The notes beneath the pieces were generated by a model. The model saw nothing but the letters and a program-made list of their open reading frames with translations. It ran no database searches and was not told the DNA's origin. The position numbers and the translations under genes are program-made. DNA of 64,000 bases, taken from Colletes latitarsis (lineage: Eukaryota > Arthropoda > Insecta > Hymenoptera > Colletidae). The stretch spans positions 20,664,001 through 20,728,000 of the forward strand of contig NW_027488366.1 of NCBI RefSeq assembly GCF_051014445.1, written 5' to 3'. This document shows, piece after piece, positions 11,745 to 21,436 of this stretch (its first letter is position 1; every line of letters starts with the position of its first letter).

Positions 11745-14700
11745 TGCGTTATCCTAAAAAATATTGATCGAACCCTGGTTTAATCGACTGTTTCAGTGCG
11801 GTACCACATTACTATGTGATCCAAACCAGAAGATAACCCAGGATCTGTTCAACGAGTATGTGAAGTGTGCGAAAGTATGAGTCTGATGAGCGCAAATCCC
11901 AGACCTATCCCAGACCTAACATGCGTTATCCTCTAAAATATTGATCGAAACCAGGTTTAATCGACTGTTTCAGTGTGGTACCACATTACTATGTGATCCA
12001 AACCAGAAAATAACCCAGGACCTGTTCAACGAGTATGTGAAGTGTGCGAAAGTATGAGTCTGATGAGGGCTAATCCCATACCTATCCCAGACTTAACATG
12101 CGTTATCTAAAATATTTATCAAGACCAGGTTTAATTGAATGTTTCAGTGTGGTACCACATTACTACGTGATCCAAACCAGAAAAAACCCAGGATCAGTTC
12201 AACAAGTATGAGAAGAATGCGAAAGTATGAGTCTGATGAGTGCAAATCCCAGGGCTAACCTAGCCCTAACATGCGTTATCCTCTAAAATATTGATCCAAA
12301 CCAGGTTTAATGGACTGTTTCAGTGTGGTACCACACTATTACGTGATACAAACCAGAAAAAACCCAGGATCTGTTCAACGAGTATGTGAAAAACGCGAAA
12401 GTATGAGCCTGATGAGGGCGAATCCCAGACCTATGCCAGACCTAACTTGCGTTATCCTCTAAAATATTGATCGAAACCAGGTTTAATTGACTGTTTCAGC
12501 GTGGTACCACAGTACTACGTGATACAATCCAGAAACAGCCCAGGATCTAGCCATGAAGTATGAGAAATATGCGAAAGTATGAGCCTGATGAGTGCAAATC
12601 CTAGACCTGACCCAAACCTAACATGCGTTATCCTCTAAAATATTTATCAAGACCAGGTTTAATTGAATGTTTCAGTGTGGTGCCACTTTACTACGTGATC
12701 CAAAGCAGAAAAAACCGTCGATCAGGTCAACATGTATGTTAAAACTGCGAAAGTATGACCCTGATGAGGGCAAATCCCAGGACTACCCTAGACCTAACTT
12801 GCGTTATCCTCTAAAATATTGATCGAAACCAGGTTTAATTCGCTGTTTCAGGGTGGTACCACATTACTACGTCATACAATCCAGAAACAGCCCAGGATCT
12901 AGCCAATCAAGTATGAGAAATATGCGAAAGAATGAGCCTGATGAGAGCAAATCCCAGACCTAACCTAGACCTAACATGAATTATTCTCTAAAATATTGAT
13001 CGAAACCAGGTTTAATCGACTGCTTCAGTGTGGTACCACATTACTATGTGATCCAAACCAGAAAATAACCCAGGATCTGTTCAACGAGTATGTGAAGTGT
13101 GCGAAAGTATGAGTCTGATGAGGGCTAATCCCAGACTTATCCCAGACCTAACTTGCGTTATCCTCTAAAATATTGATCGAAACCAGGTTTAATTGAATGT
13201 TTCTGTGTGGTACCACATTACTATGTGATCCAAACCAGAAAATAACCCGGGATCTGTTCAACGAGTATGCGAAGTGTGCGAAAGTATGAGTCTGATGAGG
13301 GCAAATCCCAGGCCTAACCTAGACCTAACATGCGTTATCCTCAAAAATATTGATCGAAACCTGGTTTAGTCGACTGTTTGAGTGTAGTATCACACTACTA
13401 CGTGACCCAAACCAGAAAAAACCCAGGATCTGTTCAACGAGTATGTGAAAAACGCGAAAGTATGAGCCTGATGAGGGCAAATCCCGGACCTATCCCAGAC
13501 CTAACTTGCGTTATCCTCTAAAATATTTATCAAGACCAGGTTTAATTGATTGTTTCAGTGTGGACCCACATTACTACGTGATCCACACCAGAAAAAACCC
13601 AGGATCCGTTCAACAAGTATGTGAAGAATGCGAAAGTATGAGTCTGATGAGTGAAAATCCCAGGCCTAACCCAGACCTAAGATGCTTTATCCTCTAAAAT
13701 ATTGATCGAAACCAGGTTTAATTGCCTGTTTCAGCGTGGTACCACATTACTACGTGATACAATCCAGAAACAGCCCAGGATCTGTTCAACATGTATGAGA
13801 AATATGCGAAAGAAAGAGCCTGATGAGAGCAAATTCCAGACCTAACCTAGACCTAACATGAATTATTCTCTAAAATATTGATCGAAACCAGGTTTAATTG
13901 ACTGTTTCAGTGTGGTCCCACATTACTACGTGATCCAAACCAGAGAAAACCCAGGATCCGTTCTACAAGTATGTGAAGAATGCGAAAGTATGAGTCTGAT
14001 GAGTGAAAATCCCAGGCCTAACCTAGACCTAACACGCGTTATCCTCTAAAATATTGATCGAAACCTGGTCTAATCGACTGTTTCAGTGTGGTACCACATT
14101 ACTATGTGATCCAAACCAGAAAATAACCCAGGATCTGTTCAACGAGTATGTGAAGTGTGCGAAAGTATGAGTCTGACGACGTCAAATCCCAGACCTATCC
14201 CAGACCTAACTTGCGTTATCCTCTAAAATTTCGATCGAAACCAGGTTTAATCGACTGTTTCAGTGTGGTACCACATTACTACGTGATCCAAACCAGAAAA
14301 AACCCAGGATCCGTTCAACAAGTATGTGAAGAATGCGAAAGTATGAGTCTGATGAGTGAAAATCCCAGGCCTAGCGTAGACCTAACATGCGTTATCCTCA
14401 AAAATATTGATCGAAACCTGGTTTAATCGACTGTTTCAGTGTCGTACCACAATACTACGTGATGCAATCTTGAAAAAACCCAAGATCCGTTCAACAAGTA
14501 TGTGAAGAATGCGAAAGTATGAGTCTGATGAGTGAAAATCCCAGGCCTAGCGTAGACCTAACATGCGTTATCCTCAAAAATATTGATCGAAACCTGGTTT
14601 AATCGACTGTTTCAGTGTCGTACCACTATACTACGTGATGCAATCCAGAAAAAGCCCAGGATCCAGCCATGAAGTATGAGAAATATGCGAAAGTATGAGC

Positions 14701-16859
14701 CTGATGAGGGCAAATCCTAGACCTAACCCAGACCTAACATGCGTTATCCTCTAAAATGTTTATCCAGACCAGGTTTAATTGACTGTTTCAGTGTTGTACT
14801 TCATTACTACGTGATGCAATCCAGAAAAAGCCCAGGATCTAGCCATCAAGTATGAGAAATATGCGAAAGAATGACCCTGATGAGTGCAAATCCCAGACCT
14901 AACCTAGACCTAACATGAATTATTCTCTAAAATATTGATCGAAACCAGGTTAAATTGACTGTTTCAGTGTTGTACTTCATTACTACGTGATGCAATCCAG
15001 AACAAGCCCAGGATCCAGCCATGAAGTATGAGAAATATGCGAAAGTATGAGCCTGATGAGGGCAAATCCTAGACCTAACCCAGACCTAACATGCGTTATT
15101 CTCTAAAATATTTATCAAGACCAGGTTTAATTGAATGTTTCAGTGTGGTACTACATTACTACGTGATCAAAACCAGAAAAAACCCAGGATGCGTTCAACA
15201 AGTATGTGAAGAATGCGAAAGTATGAGTCTGATCAGTGAAAATCTCAGGCCTTACGTAGACCTAACTTGTGTTGTCCTCTAAAATATTGATGGAAACCAG
15301 GTTTCATTGACTGTTTCAGTGTGGTACTACATTACTACGTGATGCAATCCAGAAAAAGCCCAGGATCTAGCCATCAAGTATGAGAAATATGCGAAAGAAT
15401 GAGCCTGATGAGAGCAAATCCCTGACCTAACCTAGACCTAACATGAATTATTCTCTAAAATCTTGATCAAAACCAGGTTTAATTGACAGTTTCAGTGTGG
15501 TTCCACATTACTACGTGATCCAATCCAGAAATAGCCCAGGATCTAGCCATGAAGTATGAGAAATATGCGAAAGTATGAGCCTGATGAGGGCAAATCCTAG
15601 ACCTAACCCAGACGTAACATGCGTTATTCTGTAAAATTTTTATCAAGACCAGGTTTAATTGAATGTTTCATTGTGGAACCTCATTACTACGTGGTCAAAA
15701 CCAGAAAAAACCCAGGATCCGTTCAACAAGTATGTGAAGGATGCGAAAGTATGAGTCTGATCAGTGAAAATCTCAGGCCTTACCGAGACCTAACTTGCGT
15801 TGTCCTCTAAAATATTGATGGAAACCTGGTTTCATTGACTGTTTCAGTGTGGTACTACATTACTACGTGATGCAATCCAGAAAAAGCCCAGGATCTAGCC
15901 ATCAAGTATGAGAAATATGCGAAAGAATGAGCCTGATGAGAGCAAATCCCAGACCTAACCTACACCTAACATGCGTTATCCTCTAAAATATTGAGCGAAA
16001 CCAGGTTTAATGGACTGTTTCAGTGTGGTACCACACTACTTCGTGATCCAAACCAGAAAAAACCCAGGATCTGTTCAACCAGTATGTGAAAAACGCGAAA
16101 CTGTGAGCCTGATGAGGGCAAATCTTAGACCTAACCCAGACCTAAGATGCGTTATCCTCTAAAATATTTATCCAGACCAGGTTTAATTAATTGTTTCAGC
16201 GTGGTACCACATTACTACGTGATCCAAACCAGAAAAAAACCCAGGATCTGTTCAACAAGTATGTGAAAAACGCGAAGGTATGAGCCTGATGAGGGCAAAT
16301 CCCAGACATATCCCAGACCTAACTTGCGTTGTCCTGTAAGATATTGATGGAAACCAGGTTTAATTGACTGTTTCAGTGTTGTACTACATTACTACGTGAT
16401 GCAATCCAGAAAAAGCCCAGGATCTAGCCATGAAGTATCAGAAATATGCGAAAGTATGAGCCTGATGAGGGCAAATCCTAGACCTAACCCAGACCTAACA
16501 TGCGTTATCCTCTAAAATATTTATCAAGACCAGGTTTAATTGAATGTTTTAGTGTCGTTCCACATTACTACGTGATACAATCCAGAAACAGCCCAGGATC
16601 TAACCATGAAGTATGAGAAATATGCGAAAGTATGAGCCTGATGAGGGCAAATCCTAGACCTAACCCAGACCTAACATGCGTTATCCTCTAAAATATTTAT
16701 CAAGACCAGGTTTAATTGATTGTTTCAGTGTGGTCCCACATTACTACGTGGTCCAAACCAGAAAAAACCCAGAATCCGGTCAACAAGTATGTGAAGAATG
16801 CGAAAGTATGAGCCTGATGAGAGCAAATCCCAGACCTAACCTAGACCTAACATGAATTA

Positions 16860-18850
16860 TTCTCTAAAATATTGATCGAAACCAGGTTTAATTGACTGTT
16901 TCAGTGTGGTCCCACATTACTACGTGATCCAAACCAGAAAAAACCCAGGATCCGTTCAACAAGTATGTGACGAATGCGAAAGTATGAGCCTGATGAGTGA
17001 AAATCCCAGGCCTAACCTAGACCTAACATGCGTTATCCTCAAAAATATTGATCGAAACCTGGTTTAATCGACTGTTTCAGTGTGGTACCACATTACTATG
17101 TGATCCAAACCAGAAAATAACCCAGGATCTGTTCAACGAGTATGTGAAATGTGCGAAAGTATGAGTCTGATGAGGTCAAATCCCAGACCAATCCCAGACT
17201 TAACTTGCATTATCCTCTAAAATATTGATCGAAACCAGGTTTAATTGACTGTTTCAGTGTGGTACCACATTACTACGTGATCCAAACCAGAAAAAACCCA
17301 GGATCTGTTCAACGAGTATGTGAAGTGTGCGAAAGTATGAGTCTGATGAGGGCAAATCCCAGACCTATCCCAGACCTAACATGCGTTATCCTCTAAAATA
17401 TTAATCGAAACCAGGTTTAATCGACAGTTTCAGTGTGGTACCACATTACTACGTGATCCAAGCCAGAAAAAACCCAGGATCCGTTCAACAAGTATGTGAA
17501 GAATGCGAAAGTATGAGTCTGATGTGTGAAAATCCCAGACCTAACCTAGACCTAACATGCGTTATCCTCTAAAATATTTATCAAGACCAGGTTTAATTGA
17601 TTGTTTCAGTGTGGTCCCACATTACTACGAGATCCAAACCAGAAAAAACCCAGCATCTGTTCAACATGTATGAGAAATATGCGAAAGAATGAGCCTGATG
17701 AGAGCAAATCCCAGACCTAACCTAGACCTAACATGCGTTATCCTCTAAAATATTTATCAAGACCAGGTTTAATTGATTGTTTCAGTGTGGACCCACATTA
17801 CTACGTGATCCAAACCAGAAAAAACCCAGGATCAGTTCAACAAGTATGTGAAGAATGCGAAAGTATGAGTCTGATGTGTGAAAATCCCAGACCTAACCTA
17901 GACCTAACATGCGTTATCCACTAAAATATTGATCGAAGCCAGGTTTAATCGACAGTTTCAGTGTGGTATCACACTACTACGTGACCCAAACCAGAAAAAA
18001 CCCATGATCTGTTCAGCAAGTATGTGAAAAACGCGAAACTGTGAGCCTGATGTGGGCAAATCATAGACCTAACCCTGACCTAAGATGCGTTGTCCTCTGA
18101 AATATTGATGGAAACCAGGTTTCATTGACTGTTTCAGTGTGGTACTACATTACTACGTGATGCAATCCAGAAAAAGCCCAGGATCTAGCCATCAAGTATG
18201 AGAAATATGCGAAGGAATGAGCCTGATGAGAGCAAATCCCAGAACTAACCTAGACCTAACACGCGTTATCCTCTAAAATATTGAGCGAAACCAGGTTTAA
18301 TGGACTGTTTCAGTGTGGTACCACACTACTTCGTGATCGAAACCAGAAAAAACCCAGGATCTGTTCAACAAGTATGTGAAAAACGCGAAACTGTGAGCCT
18401 GATGAGGGCAAATCTTAGACCTAACCCAGACCTAAGATGCGTTGTCCTCTAAAATATTTATCCAGACCAGGTTTCATTGAATGTTTCAGTGCGGTACCAC
18501 TTTACTACGTGATCCAATCCAGAAATAGCCCAGGAACTAGCCATGAAGTATGAGAAATATGCGAAAGTAAGAGCCTGATGAGGGCAAATCCTAGACCTAT
18601 CCCAGACGTAACTTGCGTTATCCTCTAAAATATTGATCGAAACCAGGTTTAATTGACTGTTTCAGCGTGGTACCACATTACTACGTGATACAATCCAGAA
18701 ACAGCCCAGGATCTAGCCATGAAGTATGAGAAATATGTGAAAGTATGAGCCTGATGAGGGCAAATCCTAGACCTAACCCAGACCTAACATGCGTTATCCT
18801 CTAAAATGTTTATCAAGACCAGGTTTAATTGATTGTTTCAGTGTGGTACC
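16860..18850 (+). repeat. 2-kb satellite block repeated at 30.2-32.2 kb
   Basis: It is collinear with about 30,207-32,197 at an offset of 13,347 bp. Shared rare variants include TATGTGACGAATGCG (16,964 and 30,311) and CTGTTCAGCAAGTATG (18,009 and 31,356). At least one monomer inside (about 17,400-17,560) does not match its partner although both sides do, which looks like replacement of a single monomer. The pair lies on either side of the retrotransposon, so part of the 13,347-bp spacing is the 2.8-kb insert. Confidence 0.7.
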
Positions 18851-20875
18851 ACACTACAACGTGATCCAAACCTGAAAAAACCCAGGATCTGTTCAACAAG
18901 TATGTGAAAAACGCGAAAGTATGAGCCTGATGAGGGCAAATCCCAGACATATCCCAGACCTAACTTGCGTTGTCCTCTAAGATATTGATGGAAACCAGGT
19001 TTAATCGACTGTTTCAGTGTGGTACCACATTACTACGTGATCCAAACCAGAAAAAACCCAGGATCTGTTCAACGAGTATGTGAAGTGTGCGAAAGTATGA
19101 GTCTGATGAGGGCAAATCCCAGACCTATCCCAGACCTAACATGCGTTATCCTCGAAAATATTTATCAAGACCAGGTTTAATTGATTGTTTCAGTGTGGAC
19201 CCACATTACTACGTGAGCCCAACCAGAAAAAACCCAGGATCCGTTCAACAAGTATGTCAAGAATGCGAAAGTATGAGTCTGATGAGCGAAAATCCCAGAC
19301 CTAACCTAGACCTAACATGCGTTATCCTCTAAAATATTGATCGAAACCAGGTTTAATTGACCGTTTCAGTGTGGTACCACATTACTACGTGATCCAAACC
19401 AGAAAAAACCCAGGATCCGTTCAACAAGTATGTGAAGGATGCGAAAGTATGAGTCTGATCAGTGAAAATCTCAGGCCTTACCTAGACCTAACTTGCGTTG
19501 TCCTCTAAAATATTGATGGAAACCTGGTTTCATTGACTGTTTCAGTGTGGTACTACATTACTACGTGATGCAATCCAGAAAAAGCCCAGGAACTAGCCAT
19601 CAAGTATGAGAAATATGCGAAAGTATGAGCCTGATGAGTGAAAATCCCAGGCCTAACCTAGACCTAACATGCGTTATCCTCAAAAATATTGATCGAAACC
19701 TGGTTTAATTGACCGTTTCAGTGTGGTACCACATTACTACGTGATCCAAACCAGAAAAAACCCAGGATCTGTTCAACAAGTATGTGAAAAACGCGAAAGT
19801 ATGAGCCTGATGAGGGCAAATCCCAGACTTATCCCAGACCTAACTTGCGTTGTCCTCTAAGATATTGATGGAAACCAGGTTTAATTGACTGTTTCAGTGT
19901 TGTACTACATTACTACGTGGTGCAATCCAGAAAAAGCCCAGGATCTAGCCATCAAGTATGAGAAATATGCGAAAGAATGAGCCTGATGAGAGCAAGTCCC
20001 AGATCTAACTTGCGTTGTCCTCTAAGATATTGATGGAAACCAGGTTTATTGACTGTTTCAGTGTTGTACTTCATTACTACGTGATACAATCCAGAAAAAG
20101 CAAAGGATCTAGCCATGAAGTATGAGAAATATGCGAAAGTATGAGCCTGATGAGGGCAAATCCTAGACCTAACCCAGACCTAACATGCGTTATCCTCTAA
20201 AATATTTATCAAGACCAGGTTTAATTGAATGTTTTAGTGTGGTTCCACATTACTACGTGATACAATCCAGAAACAGCCCAGGATCTAACCATGAAGTATG
20301 AGAAATATGCGAAAGTATGAGCCTGATGAGGGCAAATCCTAGACCTAACCAAGACCTAACATGCGTTATCCTCTAACATATTTATCAAGACCAGGTTTAA
20401 TTGATTGTTTCAGTGTGGTCCCACATTACTACGTGATCCAAACCAGAAAAAACCCAGGATCTGTTCAACATGTATGAGAAATATGCGAAAGAATGAGCCT
20501 GATGAGAGCAAATCCCAGACCTAACCTAGACCTAACATGAATTATTCTCTAAAATATAGATCGAAACCAGGTTTAATTGACTGTTTCAGTGTGGTCCCAC
20601 ATTACTACGTGATCCAATCCAGAAAAAACCCAGAATCCGTTCAACAAGTATGTGAAGAATGCGAAAGTATGAGTCTGATAAATGAAAATCCCAGGCCTAA
20701 CCTAGACCTAACATGAGTTATACTCTAAAATATTGATCGCAACCTGGTTTAATCGACTGTTTCAGTGTGCTACCACATTACTATGTGATCCAAACCAGAA
20801 AATAACCCAGGATCTGTTCAACGAGTATGTTCAGTGTGCGAAAGTATGAGTCTGATGAGGTCAAATCCCAGACCT

Positions 20876-20886
20876 ATCCCAGACCT

Positions 20887-20890
<4 letters not shown>
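20876..20890 (+). repeat. Target-site duplication, left copy
   Basis: ATCCCAGACCTAACT at the left edge of the insert is repeated exactly at 23,705-23,719. An ordinary monomer reads straight through CCTATCCCAGACCTAACTTG, so the second copy is a true duplication and not chance satellite similarity. The next base is T on both sides and cannot be assigned between target and poly(A), so the length is 15 or 16 bp. This fits target-primed reverse transcription with staggered nicks. Confidence 0.93.

Positions 20891-20920
<30 letters not shown>
20890..20920 (-). other. Poly(A) tail of the retrotransposon (T31 on plus strand)
   Basis: Thirty-one uninterrupted T on the plus strand. The first one or two may belong to the target. 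It marks the 3' end of the element and so fixes its orientation. No AATAAA is visible in the 60 bases of minus strand before it, so the tail may have come from a non-canonical signal or from transcript readthrough. Confidence 0.95.
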
Positions 20921-20921
<1 letters not shown>

Positions 20922-20946
20922 TCGTGGGGAAAATCTTCGAAAGACT

Positions 20947-20978
20947 CCCTCCCACCTCCTTGGGGAGAGGTGGGAGGG
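20947..20978. repeat. 12-bp inverted repeat in 3' UTR
   Basis: CCCTCCCACCTC (20,947-20,958) is followed after 8 nt by its exact complement (20,967-20,978). It lies 26 bp from the poly(A) tail, the nearest strong stem to the 3' end of the element RNA. Confidence 0.9.
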
Positions 20979-21062
20979 GTGTGTGGGATTCCCTGCGCCC
21001 GTACAACGACAGGCGCGGGACCTACCCACTAAAAACCCCACGGTGACCCTTCGGCACGCTTT

Positions 21063-21108
21063 GGGAGGATACCGGGAATCGCTCGAAGCATTCTTCCGGT
21101 ATCCTCCC
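21063..21108. repeat. 13-bp inverted repeat in 3' UTR
   Basis: GGGAGGATACCGG (21,063-21,075) pairs perfectly with 21,096-21,108 across a 20-nt loop. Confidence 0.9.
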
Positions 21109-21175
21109 CGTGCCCGCGCTTTCGCGCCCATCCCCCGGGGGGACAATCGGTCCCCCCAGTAGACACACTGCCTCA

Positions 21176-21210
21176 TAGCGGCGGGACGGGGCCACTCCAT
21201 CCCGCCGCTA
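21176..21210. repeat. 11-bp inverted repeat in 3' UTR
   Basis: TAGCGGCGGGA (21,176-21,186) pairs perfectly with 21,200-21,210, with a 13-nt loop. A further 8-bp stem (21,137-21,144 with 21,150-21,157) lies just to its left. Confidence 0.88.
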
Positions 21211-21323
21211 TCCGTCCCGGGGCCGCGTTTAGTGGCGGCTGCGAGCCCCAACTCGCAACCGCCCGCGACCCCGTTTCCACCCCTCGGCGGCCGGGCGTTC
21301 ATGGCCGCACCAGACCGCCGAGG

Positions 21324-21380
21324 GTGCCTCCCCTTGCGTCGGACCGGTAGGGGGAGGCACTCCTACCCCCAACCGGTCCG
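21324..21380. repeat. Two competing inverted repeats in 3' UTR
   Basis: GTGCCTCCCC (21,324-21,333) pairs with 21,351-21,360, and CGGACCGGT (21,340-21,348) pairs with 21,372-21,380. The second stem uses the loop of the first, so the two are interleaved: they either exclude each other or form a pseudoknot-like fold. Confidence 0.8.
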
Positions 21381-21397
21381 ACCCGGCGCCGCCTGGC

Positions 21398-21428
21398 GGG
21401 AGGAGGGTCCCCTCAGGACCCCCCTCCC
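21398..21428. repeat. 13-bp stem just after the ORF2 stop
   Basis: 21,398-21,410 and 21,416-21,428 pair over 13 positions with one mismatch and a 5-nt loop (CCTCA). In the element's own RNA that mismatch becomes a G-U pair. It lies 9 bp beyond the stop codon in the 3' UTR. Confidence 0.75.
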
Positions 21429-21436
21429 AGCCTAGG

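Larger units (their letters stand above)
1..20890 (+). repeat. 176-bp satellite array, left arm
   Basis: About 119 head-to-tail monomers, all in one orientation. The period is seen directly: the start motif TGCGTTATCC recurs at 11,569 and 11,745, and related positions elsewhere differ by multiples of 176 give or take a few bases. The monomer is about 40% G+C. Landmarks in order are TGCGTTATCCTCTAAAATAT, a GATCGAAACC(A/T)GGTTT dyad, a TGTGG-NN-CCACA dyad, CTACGTGAT, an A-rich CCAGAAAAAACCCAGGATC stretch, TATGTGAAG, GCGAAAGTATGAG and a CCTAA-rich end. No gene was found here; the open frames of 60-90 codons are repeat by-products. The satellite family is not one I recognise by name. Confidence 0.97.
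20921..21436 (-). other. 3' UTR of the retrotransposon
   Basis: About 516 bp between the ORF2 stop (TGA at 21,437-21,439) and the A tail. No convincing open frame of its own. It is very G+C-rich and holds at least five strong inverted repeats, listed separately. In related elements the 3' UTR is what the reverse transcriptase binds when it starts cDNA synthesis; a role of these stems in that step is my inference. Confidence 0.85.

Noticed and set aside
20827..21162. Frames across the satellite/element junction containing poly-Phe or poly-Lys
   Set aside because: They are produced by reading the poly(A)/T31 tract; not plausible genes.
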